In this document: in pieces, positions 47,242 to 55,862 of the stretch
Position numbering within the stretch: position 1 is the stretch's first letter
Layout: the number at the start of each line of letters is the position of its first letter
NCBI RefSeq assembly: GCF_025642255.1
Contig: NZ_CP106759.1
Location: forward strand, 1,887,501-1,951,500
Direction: 5' to 3'
DNA from: Stenotrophomonas maltophilia
GTDB taxonomy: Bacteria; Pseudomonadota; Gammaproteobacteria; Xanthomonadales; Xanthomonadaceae
DNA: 64,000 nt
Made by a program: the position numbers and the translations under genes
Notes under the pieces: generated by a model
Databases searched by the model: none
Told to the model about the DNA's origin: nothing
Seen by the model: the letters and a program-made list of their open reading frames with translations, nothing else

Positions 47242-47820
47242 TCAGCGCGCCCGCCTTGCTTCGGCCACCTGACGTCTGTGCAGGCGGAACAGATGCCGCT
47301 CCATGGCCATTTCCAGTCCGTCGCCGAGGCGATGGAAACGCAGCCAGAGATAGTGGCCTCCGCTGCCGTCGGCGGCCTCGGCAACCACTTCCACCGGCAG
47401 ATCGATATGGTCGGGCAGCCAGTCGCTGGGCTGCACGCGGACCACGCCGGCCTGGCCCGGGGCCGCGCCACTGCGGGGCCCCAGCTGCAGGCGGATGCCG
47501 CGCCGGGACCAGCGCACCGGGCGCAGGGTCAATGCCGGGCCCTGCTGGCGCACGAGCCGGCCCAGCAGCACCATGGCCAGATCCAGCTTGGCTTCCAGCC
47601 GCTGCAGCGGAAGGCTGGCCTCGCTGCGCTCGTCGTGTTCATCGACACGGCTGTCCTCGACCAGCGCCAGGCTGCGCAGCAGGCCTTCGGCGCTGCTGGT
47701 ACGTCCCGCCGCATTGCCGGCCTGGAACTCGACCGGCAGCGCCAGTTCGCAGCTGAGCGTCTCGTCGAACAGCTCGCTTTCGGCCGGGTGATGCAGCGAC
47801 GTGGTCGGCAGGAGGGTCAT
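47242..47820 (-). CDS. PilZ-like protein of the fliS-fliT operon
   Basis: 192 aa. Strands such as CELALPVEFQAGN and RWSRRGIRLQLG, with HYLWLRFHRLGDGLEMAMER near the end, resemble a PilZ fold with a central helical insertion (LPLQRLEAKLDLAMVLLGRL). A clear RxxxR plus DxSxxG pair is missing, so cyclic-di-GMP binding is doubtful. Non-canonical PilZ proteins occur at this place in xanthomonad flagellar loci. It overlaps the FliT-like gene by 4 bases. Confidence 0.6.
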   Translation of the reverse strand: MTLLPTTSLHHPAESELFDETLSCELALPVEFQAGNAAGRTSSAEGLLRSLALVEDSRVDEHDERSEASLPLQRLEAKLDLAMVLLGRLVRQQGPALTLRPVRWSRRGIRLQLGPRSGAAPGQAGVVRVQPSDWLPDHIDLPVEVVAEAADGSGGHYLWLRFHRLGDGLEMAMERHLFRLHRRQVAEARRAR

Positions 47821-48110
47821 GCCAGCGATTCTGCCTGCAGGTAGGCGTGCGCGGCGCGAAGGGAGCGCCGTCCATCGTGCAGCTGCACGGCCACCGCGTC
47901 GCGGCGATGGCGCAGCAGGGTGAGCAGGCTCTGCTGGCGTTCGAACAGCGCGGTCAGGGGCGCATGGTCGGCGGCCGCCAGCGGTTGGCTCAACAGCGCG
48001 TGCAGCTTGCTGTCATGGCCTTCGAGCAGGCTGTCGGCGGTGTCGAAGGCATCTTCACCCAGCGCCTTCTCGAAAGCATCCAGCTGCGCATGCAGTGCCT
48101 GCAGGCTCAT
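47817..48110 (-). CDS. fliT: FliT-like flagellar chaperone
   Basis: 97 aa, all-helical, low conservation. Size, helicity and position directly after fliS with a 4-base overlap point to FliT, the chaperone of the cap protein FliD. Sequence alone is not diagnostic. Confidence 0.6.
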   Translation of the reverse strand: MSLQALHAQLDAFEKALGEDAFDTADSLLEGHDSKLHALLSQPLAAADHAPLTALFERQQSLLTLLRHRRDAVAVQLHDGRRSLRAAHAYLQAESLA

Positions 48111-48523
48111 GGTGCCACCGCTGCCGTACGGCGCTGCTCGTGCGGAATTGCGTTCCAGGCGCTGTCGATCTCGCCCAGCAGCTGCAGCGATTCGTCCAGA
48201 GCGGCGCGGTCGTTGTGCAGGTTGGCCTCGGTCAGGCGCTGCAGCACGTAGTCGTAGAGGGACGAAAGATTGCCGGCAATTTCGCCGCCGGCCTCATGGT
48301 CCAGCGAGCCGTTGAGGTGGCCGACGATGGCGCAGACCTCGCCGATCGCCTTGCCCTTGCCGGCATGGTCGCCGCGCTCGAGGCTGGCCAGTGCGCGCCG
48401 CACGCGCTCCAGCGCGCCCGCCAGCAACAGGGCCACCAGCTTGTGCGGATCGGCATCGGTGACCGCACTGGTCACTCCCACCTGGCGGTACTGCTCGGCG
48501 TACTGACGGCTGGAACCGTACAT
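48107..48523 (-). CDS. fliS: flagellin export chaperone FliS
   Basis: 138 aa. It starts MYGSSRQYAEQYRQVGVTSA with PHKLVALLLAGALERVRRA, the FliS signature. It binds the flagellin C-terminus. AAGGAGA lies 6 bases upstream of the ATG. It opens fliS-fliT-PilZ, with a sigma-28-like promoter at 48607-48634. Confidence 0.95.
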   Translation of the reverse strand: MYGSSRQYAEQYRQVGVTSAVTDADPHKLVALLLAGALERVRRALASLERGDHAGKGKAIGEVCAIVGHLNGSLDHEAGGEIAGNLSSLYDYVLQRLTEANLHNDRAALDESLQLLGEIDSAWNAIPHEQRRTAAVAP

Positions 48524-48606
48524 TCGTGATTCTCCTTGCGCTGGGTGCTGCAGCAGGATCGTGACGATCACTGCCGGCAGTACCGCGATGATTGCTGTTG
48601 CGTCCG

Positions 48607-48634
48607 TTATCGGTGCGTTCGGCACCAAACTTGA
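48607..48634 (-). promoter_or_regulatory. candidate sigma-28 promoter of fliS
   Basis: Minus strand TCAAGTTT, 12-base spacer, ACCGATAA. The spacer is one base longer than at the other sites. Confidence 0.6.
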
Positions 48635-48650
48635 GTGCCGCGCGCGTCCG

Positions 48651-50066
48651 TCAACCGTTCAACTGCGCCAGCTGCTGCTGCAGTGCCGAACTGCTCTGCT
48701 GCAGCTTGCCCATCAGGCTGTCCAGTGCGAGGAACTGCTTCTTGTACCGTGCCTCCACACCGACCATGCGTGTATCCAGGTCCTTGCGGCGCTTGTCGAT
48801 GCTGTCCAGGGTGTTGTTCAGGCCCTTGGTGCGGGCCACGAACGCACCCTCCTTGCCGACCGTCGTGCTCACGTAGCCGTCGACCAGCGAGTACAGCTGG
48901 CCCGCACCGCCGGCATCGCCAGTGATCGCCTGGCGGATCTTCTCCGGCTGGCTGGCAAGCGCGGCAGCGAACTTGGTGGTATCAAGCACCAGGCTGCCAT
49001 CGGCATTGGGGTAGCCACGGGTCTGCAGGCCGATGGCCTTGGCGTCCAGGCCATCGCCGGACAAGGATTTGAGCACGCCCGACATCACCGAGCGCAGCTG
49101 GCTGGCGGCGCCGCGCATCTGTGCGTCGCCCGTGAGGGCTGCCGCTTCCTTGGTCTTGGCGTCGTACTTGGTTTCGGTGTTGATGGCGGCGATGGCCGCG
49201 TTGTACGCGGTCACGAAATCCTGCATCACCTTGGTTGCCGCGGCCGTGTCGGTGCTGATCGTGACCGTGCTCTGTCCTTCCTTCTTCAGGTTCAGGGTCA
49301 GGCCCGGCACGGCGTCGGCCACGGTGTTGCTGGCGCTCACCACTTCAACGCCATCGATGGTCAGTTTGGCATCGGCGGCCGCGGTGTTCTGCTTCAGGCT
49401 GCCGACCAGCGCTCCCAACTTCGGGTCGCTGCCGGCGTATTCGAGCTTGATCGCGTTTGCCGCGCCGGTCTTTTCCTGTGCGATCGACAGGTACTGGTTG
49501 TCGCCGGAGCTGATCAGGGTGGCCTGCACGCCTTCCTTGCGGCCGGCGGCGTCGATCTTGTTGCGGATCGTGGTCAGCGTGTCGCCTTCCTCGACCTCCA
49601 CGTTCATGGTCTTGGCCTTGTCGCCGACGCCGACGGTCAACGTCAAGGTTCCGGCGGCGAACGTATCGGTCTTGGGCACGGAGGTGTCGGCGATCAGCTT
49701 GTGTGCGGTCGCCAGCGACTTGACGTCGATGATGTGCGTGCCATTGGACGCTGCCGCCTTGGTGGTGCCGACGTCATACAGCGCCACGCTGGCCGTCAGG
49801 ATCTCGTCGGTACCGCCGCTGCCGCCCTTGCTGGCGGTGACCGTGCGGGTGTCGAAGGCCGTGGTGGCCTTCAGTGCAGTGAGTGCGGTCTTCAGCTTGT
49901 CGAAGGCCGCGGTGACGGTGCCGATCGACGACAGCTGCATCTTGGTCTTGGACTGCTGCAGGTTCAGCGCATTGTCGGCGGGCTTGCGGTCGGCCGCGAC
50001 CAGCTGGCTGACGATGCTGGAGATGTCCAGGCCCGAGCCGATGCCACCGTATCCAAAGTCTGCCAC
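48651..50066 (-). CDS. fliD: flagellar filament cap protein FliD
   Basis: 471 aa with a GTG start and AGGAGA 6 bases upstream. The N-terminus (GYGGIGSGLDISSIVSQLVA) and C-terminus (VEARYKKQFLALDSLMGKL; SSALQQQLAQLNG) are FliD D0 helices. FliD caps the filament and folds incoming flagellin. A sigma-54 site at 50161-50176 precedes it. Confidence 0.95.
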   Translation of the reverse strand: MADFGYGGIGSGLDISSIVSQLVAADRKPADNALNLQQSKTKMQLSSIGTVTAAFDKLKTALTALKATTAFDTRTVTASKGGSGGTDEILTASVALYDVGTTKAAASNGTHIIDVKSLATAHKLIADTSVPKTDTFAAGTLTLTVGVGDKAKTMNVEVEEGDTLTTIRNKIDAAGRKEGVQATLISSGDNQYLSIAQEKTGAANAIKLEYAGSDPKLGALVGSLKQNTAAADAKLTIDGVEVVSASNTVADAVPGLTLNLKKEGQSTVTISTDTAAATKVMQDFVTAYNAAIAAINTETKYDAKTKEAAALTGDAQMRGAASQLRSVMSGVLKSLSGDGLDAKAIGLQTRGYPNADGSLVLDTTKFAAALASQPEKIRQAITGDAGGAGQLYSLVDGYVSTTVGKEGAFVARTKGLNNTLDSIDKRRKDLDTRMVGVEARYKKQFLALDSLMGKLQQSSSALQQQLAQLNG

Positions 50067-50160
50067 GTCGTTTCTCCTGGTAATCCGGGCGCCGCGCTGC
50101 GGCCGCCCGTCGTCAACGAAAATAGCGGCCTGCGCCGCTGGGTCTTGAGGACTTCGTTGA

Positions 50161-50176
50161 TGCATGCGCCGTGCCA
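50161..50176 (-). promoter_or_regulatory. sigma-54 promoter of fliD
   Basis: Minus strand TGGCACG-N4-ATGCA, with only the first base of the -12 block off consensus. About 95 bases before the GTG. Confidence 0.72.
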
Positions 50177-50260
50177 GTGCCGGACGGCAGGTTTGGCATG
50201 CAGGTTGCAGGAGTGACGGGGCAGGGTGCGGTCGGGACGACGCAGGCTGCCGGGAGTCTG

Positions 50261-50290
50261 CAAAAAACCCTCCCCCAAAGCAGGGGAGGG
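50261..50290 (-). terminator. rho-independent terminator after the flagellin genes
   Basis: Minus strand CCCTCCCC/GGGGGAGGG stem with a 6-base loop and TTTTTT. It lies 213 bases after the last flagellin stop and upstream of the fliD promoter. Confidence 0.85.
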
Positions 50291-50454
50291 ATCAGGCTAC
50301 TGACAATCGGGGGGAGACGAAGCCGCCCGGTGCGTACAGTCAAAGGTACAGCGCTGAAACAGAGGTCCGCAGGGGCGGGCGATGCCAAGCCGGTTCGGGA
50401 AGCGTCCCGGGCCGGGCATGGCCCGCGCCTGCGTGCGCCGTGGCTGTCGGGTTG

Positions 50455-50485
50455 CCGCTGCCGCCGGTTCGACCGGCGGCAGCGG
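50455..50485 (-). terminator. strong hairpin just after the last flagellin
   Basis: A 14-base perfect stem CCGCTGCCGCCGGT/ACCGGCGGCAGCGG with a 3-base loop, 17 bases after the stop. There is no T-run, so it may protect the mRNA 3' end, with termination at 50261-50290. Confidence 0.5.
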
Positions 50486-50502
50486 TACCTTCTTGCCGTG
50501 GA

Positions 50503-51681
50503 TCAGCGCAGCAGGCTGAGCACGCCCTGCGGTACCTGGTTGGCCTGGGCCAGCATGGCCGTACCGGCCTGCTGCAGGATCTGGGTACGGGTCAGTTCAG
50601 CGGTTTCCTTGGCGAAGTCGGTGTCCTTGATGCGGCTGCGCGACGCGGACAGGTTCTCCGTCGAGGTCTGCAGGTTGGCAACCACCGAGGTGAAGCGGTT
50701 CTGGATCGCACCCAGATCGGCGCGGGTGTTGTTGATCGAACCCAGTGCCTTGTCGACCACTTCCAGCGCCTGCTGGGCGCCGAGCACGGTGCTCACGTCC
50801 AGCTTCTGCACGCTGGCATCGGTGGCGGTGCCAGGGGCGTAGGCCGCGACTGCAGTCTTTGCACTCCACACGCCGGTTGCGGCCGTCAGGTTGCTGCGCT
50901 CCAGCGCGATGTCAGCGGCAACGACATCCTTGCCTTCCTTCACCGAGCTCAGCTTCAGGGTACCGTTGCTGTTGGCTTCTGCATAGATGCCGGCTTCACC
51001 GATCTTGGCGTTGATGGCGGTGGCCACGGCCTTGGCGGCCTCTTCGGTGGTCGCGCCGGCCTTGATCTCGACGGTGCCGATATCCACGTCCATCACGGTA
51101 CCGGTGATGCGTGCGCCGTCGCCGCCCGCTGCCAGGGCAGCCGTAGTGCCGGTGGCGAAGGTCGCGGTGCCCAGCGATTCGGTCTTGGCGTCCACCACCT
51201 TGTCGATGGCGATGGCCTGGCCGGCGTTGGCGCCGACCTGGAACAGCTGGCTGGAGAACGAGCCGTCCAGCAGCTTGGTGCCGTTGAACTCGGACTGCTT
51301 GGCGACGCGGTCGATTTCGCTGACCAGCTGGGTCACTTCAGCCTGCAGGGCCTTGCGGTCGCTGGCCGAGTTGGTGGCGTTGGACGACTGCACCGACAGC
51401 TCACGGATGCGCTGCAGGTTGTTGCCGATCTCGGTCAGCGAACCTTCGGCGACCTGGGCCAGCGAGATGCCGTCGTTGGCATTGCGGATGGCCACGTCGG
51501 TGCCGCGGATCTGGGTGCCGAAGCGCTCGGAGATCGCCAGGCCGGCGGCGTCGTCCTTGGCGCTGTTGATGCGCGAGCCCGAGGACAGGCGCTGGATGGT
51601 GGTGGCCAGCGAGGCGCCGCTGGTGCTCAGATTGCGCTGAGCATTCAGCGACATCGTATTGGTGTTGATGACTTGTGCCAT
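50503..51681 (-). CDS. fliC: flagellin (third in transcription order)
   Basis: 392 aa. Conserved D0/D1 ends (MAQVINTNTMSLNAQRNLST; AGTAMLAQANQVPQGVLSLL) enclose a variable middle at about 165-285. The D1 motif NNLQRIRELSVQ is present. It is nearly identical at both ends to the flagellin at 51768-53000, sharing SSGSRINSAK and the LSLLR end. No separate promoter is seen, so it is probably read from 54384-54410. Confidence 0.96.
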   Translation of the reverse strand: MAQVINTNTMSLNAQRNLSTSGASLATTIQRLSSGSRINSAKDDAAGLAISERFGTQIRGTDVAIRNANDGISLAQVAEGSLTEIGNNLQRIRELSVQSSNATNSASDRKALQAEVTQLVSEIDRVAKQSEFNGTKLLDGSFSSQLFQVGANAGQAIAIDKVVDAKTESLGTATFATGTTAALAAGGDGARITGTVMDVDIGTVEIKAGATTEEAAKAVATAINAKIGEAGIYAEANSNGTLKLSSVKEGKDVVAADIALERSNLTAATGVWSAKTAVAAYAPGTATDASVQKLDVSTVLGAQQALEVVDKALGSINNTRADLGAIQNRFTSVVANLQTSTENLSASRSRIKDTDFAKETAELTRTQILQQAGTAMLAQANQVPQGVLSLLR

Positions 51682-51721
51682 GGTGCATTTCCTTTGGCGG
51701 AGGTGGTGCGTGGTTCAGGGT

Positions 51722-51748
51722 CCGGGCGCCGGCCTGGCCGACGCCCGG
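51722..51748 (-). terminator. hairpin between second and third flagellin genes
   Basis: Two 13-base arms pair with one wobble (CCGGGCGTCGGCC/GGCCGGCGCCCGG). No T-run. It may attenuate or stabilise the polycistronic flagellin message. Confidence 0.45.
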
Positions 51749-51767
51749 GAGTGGATCGCGGTGCGGA

Positions 51768-53000
51768 TCAGCGCAGCAGGCTGAGCACGCCCTGCGGTAC
51801 CTGGTTGGCCTGGGCCAGCATGGCCGTGCCGGCCTGCTGCAGGATCTGGGTACGGGTCAGTTCAGCGGTTTCCTTGGCGAAGTCGGTGTCCTTGATGCGG
51901 CTGCGCGAGGCGGACAGGTTCTCCGTCGAGGTCTGCAGGTTGGCGACCACCGAGGTGAAGCGGTTCTGGATCGCACCCAGGTCGGCGCGGGTGTTGTTGA
52001 TCGAACCCAGTGCCTTGTCGACCACTTCCAGCGCCTGCTGGGCACCCTTCACGGTGCTGATGTCGACGTCCTTCAGCAGCTTGCCCGCTGCGGCGCTGGG
52101 GCTGGCGGTGGCGGCATCGCTGTCGAACCCGGCGACGCCGGTGCTGGCGCCCGCGGTGGCCGACATGGCGACGAACTTGCCGTCCTTGTCGACGCTTTCC
52201 TTCACCGAGGTCAGGTTGATCTTGCCGGCGGTGGTGCCGTCGAGTTCGGCGTAGACGCCGGTCTCACCGATCTTGGCGTTGATCGCGGTCACGGTCGCCG
52301 CGGCCAGGGCAGCCTGGTCCTTGGCGGCGTCGCCGGTGGAGGTGATCTTGACGTCGGCGATCTTGATCGCCGAGGTCAGGCTGCCGCCACCGATGGTCAG
52401 GCCGGAATAGGTGATTTCCTTGCCGGCATCGGCTGCCAACGAGCCACCTTCTTCGATCGTGATCGAGTTGGAGTCGAAGACGGCATTGCCCAGCGCGTCG
52501 GCCTTGGCATCGACCACCTTGTCGATGGCAATAGCCTGGCCGGCGTTGGCGCCGACCTGGAACAGCTGGCTGGAGAACGAGCCGTCCAGCAGCTTGGTGC
52601 CGTTGAACTCGGACTGCTTGGCGACGCGGTCGATTTCGCTGACCAGCTGGGTCACTTCGGCCTGCAGCGCCTTGCGGTCACTGGCCGAGTTGGTGGCATT
52701 GGCGGCCTGCACCGACAGCTCGCGGACGCGCTGCAGGTTGTTCCCGATCTCGGTCAACGAGCCTTCGGCGACCTGGGCCAGCGAGATGCCGTCATTGGCA
52801 TTGCGGATGGCCACATCGGTGCCGCGGATCTGGGTGCCGAAGCGCTCGGAGATCGCCAGGCCAGCGGCGTCGTCCTTGGCGCTGTTGATGCGCGAACCGG
52901 AGGACAGGCGCTGGATGGTGGTGGCCAGCGAGCTGCCGCTGGTGCTCAGGTTACGCTGAGCATTCAACGACATCGTGTTGGTGTTGATGACTTGTGCCAT
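51768..53000 (-). CDS. fliC: flagellin (second in transcription order)
   Basis: 410 aa. D0/D1 ends match the neighbours; the middle (about 165-305) is different, with IEEGGSLAADAGKEITYSGL. The D1 motif reads NNLQRVRELSVQ. The 72-base gap to the upstream flagellin has no FliA site, so it is probably cotranscribed. Confidence 0.96.
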   Translation of the reverse strand: MAQVINTNTMSLNAQRNLSTSGSSLATTIQRLSSGSRINSAKDDAAGLAISERFGTQIRGTDVAIRNANDGISLAQVAEGSLTEIGNNLQRVRELSVQAANATNSASDRKALQAEVTQLVSEIDRVAKQSEFNGTKLLDGSFSSQLFQVGANAGQAIAIDKVVDAKADALGNAVFDSNSITIEEGGSLAADAGKEITYSGLTIGGGSLTSAIKIADVKITSTGDAAKDQAALAAATVTAINAKIGETGVYAELDGTTAGKINLTSVKESVDKDGKFVAMSATAGASTGVAGFDSDAATASPSAAAGKLLKDVDISTVKGAQQALEVVDKALGSINNTRADLGAIQNRFTSVVANLQTSTENLSASRSRIKDTDFAKETAELTRTQILQQAGTAMLAQANQVPQGVLSLLR

Positions 53001-53072
53001 GAGGAGAGGTCCTTGAGCGGTTGCACGTGAGTTGGGTCAGACGCCCCCGACGTGCCCCGGGAGCGGCTCATG

Positions 53073-54290
53073 TCAGCGCTGCAACAGGCTGAGCACGTTC
53101 TGCGGCACCTGGTTGGCCTGGGCCAGCATGGCCGTGCCGGCCTGCTGCAGGATCTGGGTGCGGGTCAGTTCGGCGGTTTCCTTGGCGAAGTCGGTATCGC
53201 GGATGCGGCTGCGCGAGGCCGACAGGTTTTCGGAAGAGGTCTGCAGGTTGGCGACCACCGAGGTGAAGCGGTTCTGGATCGCGCCCAGGTCGGCGCGGAC
53301 GCTGTTGACCGATTCCAGGGCCTTGTCGACGATCTCCAGGGCCTGCTGGGCGCCGGCGACGGTATCGATCTGGATGTCGGCGACGTGGGCAGCAGCAGTG
53401 CCGGCGGCGGGGGCGTTCAGATCAGTTGCGGTGGCGGTCGGCCCCATCTTCACGGTCACACCGGCCACGGTGTTGTCGGCCTTGACCGAGGTCAGGGTGA
53501 CTTCGCCCGCGGTGGTGGACTGCGCGGCATGCAGGCCGGTTTCGCCGATCTTGCCGTTCAGGGCAGCAGCCAGCGCCTTGGTGGCGTTGTCCTGGTTGAC
53601 CTTGCGCACCGCAGCGATCTCGGCGGCGGTGGCCGGCGCGCCCGGCGGGGTGGTGTAGTCGAACGTGACGTCGCCGATGCTGACACCGCCCACCGTGATG
53701 TTGGCCAGCGTACCGGCGGCGGCGTCGACGGCTGCGTCATCCAGGGTGGCGCTGCCGGCGTCGACGAAGGTGGTTGCGCCCAGCGAGTTGGCCTTGGCGT
53801 CGACCACGCTGTTGATGGCGATGGCCTGGCCGGCGTTGGCACCCACCTGGAACAGCTGGCTGGTGAAGCTGCCGTCGAGCAGCTTGGTGCCGTTGAAGTC
53901 GCTCTGCTTGGCGACGCGGTCGATTTCGCTGACCAGCTGGGTCACTTCGGCCTGCAGGGCCTTGCGGTCGCTGCTGGAGTTGGTGGCATTGGAGGCCTGC
54001 ACGGCCAGTTCGCGGATGCGCTGCAGGTTGTTGCCGACTTCGCTCAGCGAACCTTCGGCGACCTGGGCCAGCGAGATGCCGTCGTTGGCGTTGCGGATGG
54101 CCACGTCCAGGCCGCGGATCTGGGTGCTGAAACGCTCCGAGATCGCCAGGCCGGCGGCGTCGTCCTTCGCGCTGTTGATGCGCAGGCCGGACGAGAGGCG
54201 CTGGATGGTGGTGGCCAGCGAGTTGCCGCTGGTGCTCAGGTTGCGCTGAGCGTTGAGCGACATCGTATTGGTGTTGATTACCTGTGCCAT
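53073..54290 (-). CDS. fliC: flagellin (first in transcription order)
   Basis: 405 aa starting MAQVINTNTMSLNAQRNLST. It differs from the other two in SSGLRINSAK and the LSLLQR end. Its variable middle is at about 165-300. It alone has a strong sigma-28 promoter directly upstream, so it is probably the most expressed filament subunit. An in-frame extension to 54404 crosses that promoter and is rejected. S. maltophilia is known to have three flagellin genes, matching this set. Confidence 0.96.
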   Translation of the reverse strand: MAQVINTNTMSLNAQRNLSTSGNSLATTIQRLSSGLRINSAKDDAAGLAISERFSTQIRGLDVAIRNANDGISLAQVAEGSLSEVGNNLQRIRELAVQASNATNSSSDRKALQAEVTQLVSEIDRVAKQSDFNGTKLLDGSFTSQLFQVGANAGQAIAINSVVDAKANSLGATTFVDAGSATLDDAAVDAAAGTLANITVGGVSIGDVTFDYTTPPGAPATAAEIAAVRKVNQDNATKALAAALNGKIGETGLHAAQSTTAGEVTLTSVKADNTVAGVTVKMGPTATATDLNAPAAGTAAAHVADIQIDTVAGAQQALEIVDKALESVNSVRADLGAIQNRFTSVVANLQTSSENLSASRSRIRDTDFAKETAELTRTQILQQAGTAMLAQANQVPQNVLSLLQR

Positions 54291-54383
54291 GGGGTCGTCT
54301 CCTCTTATTTGGAACCCGTAGGTGAATGGAACGAAGCGCCGCCTGTTTTTTGTTTGGCTGTGTGCTTCGCCGTTGCCAAATGA

Positions 54384-54410
54384 ATAACGGCGCTTTGTCA
54401 ACAACCTTTA
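54384..54410 (-). promoter_or_regulatory. sigma-28 promoter of the flagellin genes
   Basis: Minus strand TAAAGGTT, 11-base spacer, GCCGTTAT, about 94 bases before the first flagellin ATG. The rest of the gene-free interval 54291-54659 holds the flgL terminator and nothing else recognised. Confidence 0.85.
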
Positions 54411-54603
54411 GGCGTGAATTCCGATGAACCGGAAAAAGCCCGCGGGACGCTGTTTTTCCGGGGTTTCACCGGCCTGGAAGGGGGCGGGCAGGGGGGGCGG
54501 GCGCCGCTGGTGGCGCCGGGTGGGGCGGACCTGGGCGCGCGGGTCGTCAATGAACGCGCGCGGCGCACCGGCGGGCGAGGCAGCGGCAGGGTGCTGCGGA
54601 AAC

Positions 54604-54636
54604 GAAAAAGGCCGCGATGCAGGGCATCGCGGCCTT
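54604..54636 (-). terminator. rho-independent terminator of the flg operon
   Basis: Minus strand: a 12-base perfect stem AAGGCCGCGATG/CATCGCGGCCTT, 5-base loop, then TTTC. It begins 24 bases after the flgL stop. Confidence 0.9.
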
Positions 54637-54659
54637 CATGGGCGTGTGCGGGGAACGGA

Positions 54660-55862
54660 TCAGCCGATCTTGTTGAACAGCGACATCGACTGCATCTGCG
54701 AGAAGATCGTCTGTGCAGCCTGCAGCGCGGTGCTCTGCAACTGGTACTGGCTCAGGGCATCGGCGTAGTCCAGGTCGCGCATCTGTGACAGGGTGGTCTT
54801 CAACGTCACACTGTTGGCTTCGCGCATGTCCGCTGCATTGTCCAGCGCCTTGAGCTGCGATCCGCCGGCAGCACGCGAATCGATCATCCGCTCGGACGCG
54901 CGGCCTACGTCGCGCAATGCACTCTGCAGCTGGTTCTGCTGCGCCGCCAGCTGTGCGGTGCTGCCGGTATCGGCGTCGAGTGCGGCGATCAGCTTGTCCA
55001 TCGTCGCGAAGATGTCGCGGCTGCCGGCCGGCTGCACGTTGAAGGTATCGCCGGGCTCGGCAGCGCCGGTGATCTGCAGGCGCACGCCGTTCACTTCCAG
55101 TTCGTCGCCGGGCTTCAGGGAGCCGGTACTGGTCACGTTGCCCGTTGCGTCCAGCACCTCGTACTGGTCGCTGGCGGTGAAGCGCACGCTGAAGGCCTGG
55201 CCGTTCCAGCTGTCGCTGCCGTCGCGGGTGATGTTGGTCAGCACGCCCTTGCCGGTGTTGCCTGCGGCGGCGCTGCCGTCGACGAAGCCATCGCCGGTTG
55301 GAATGCGCATGAAGATCTCGCTGCCGGGCAGGGCGTCGAGCACGTAGGTGTCCGGCCCCACTTCCACCTGGCGCTGGGTCTGGTCGCCGCGATAGACCAC
55401 CTTGCCGTCGATCTTGGCGAACGGCGGATCGCCGTCATGGGTGCCACCGAATACATAGCGGCCGGTACCATCGCTGCTGTTGGCCAGCGACAGCAGGCCG
55501 TCGCGGATCTGGTTCAGCTCGGTGATCAGGGTCTTCTTGTCCGCGGCGCTCAGCGCCGGATTGCTGGCCTGCAGCGTCAGATCGCTGACGCGGCCCATCA
55601 GATCGTTGACCTGGGCCAGTGTGTTCTCCTGCACGCCGAGCCGGTTCTGCACGTTGCCGGCGTTGAGGCCCATGCGCTCGAGTGCCGCCAGGCTGCGGTC
55701 CAGGCCCACGGCGGTGCCCGCGGCCACGGGATCGTCCTTGGCGCTGACGATCTTGCTGCCGGTGGCGATCTGCTGCTCCAGGTGATTGAGCTTGGCCTGC
55801 TTGGCCAGCATCAGCGTCACCGACTGGTTGAACATCATTCCGGTGGAGATGCGGCTGCTCAT
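54660..55862 (-). CDS. flgL: hook-filament junction protein FlgL (HAP3)
   Basis: 400 aa. The flagellin-like N-terminus is RISTGMMFNQSVTLMLAKQA, and the C-terminal helix (DYADALSQYQLQSTALQAAQ) ends MSLFNKIG. It joins FlgK to the filament. It overlaps flgK by 4 bases and ends the flg operon. Confidence 0.95.
   Translation of the reverse strand: MSSRISTGMMFNQSVTLMLAKQAKLNHLEQQIATGSKIVSAKDDPVAAGTAVGLDRSLAALERMGLNAGNVQNRLGVQENTLAQVNDLMGRVSDLTLQASNPALSAADKKTLITELNQIRDGLLSLANSSDGTGRYVFGGTHDGDPPFAKIDGKVVYRGDQTQRQVEVGPDTYVLDALPGSEIFMRIPTGDGFVDGSAAAGNTGKGVLTNITRDGSDSWNGQAFSVRFTASDQYEVLDATGNVTSTGSLKPGDELEVNGVRLQITGAAEPGDTFNVQPAGSRDIFATMDKLIAALDADTGSTAQLAAQQNQLQSALRDVGRASERMIDSRAAGGSQLKALDNAADMREANSVTLKTTLSQMRDLDYADALSQYQLQSTALQAAQTIFSQMQSMSLFNKIG

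Noticed and set aside
50503..54290. Flagellar phase variation by invertible promoter
   Set aside because: No inverted repeats flank the promoter and no recombinase gene is present.
54384..54410. Sigma-70 reading of the flagellin promoter from its TTGACA
   Set aside because: There is no -10 hexamer 16-18 bases downstream, while the sigma-28 match with an 11-base spacer is nearly ideal.
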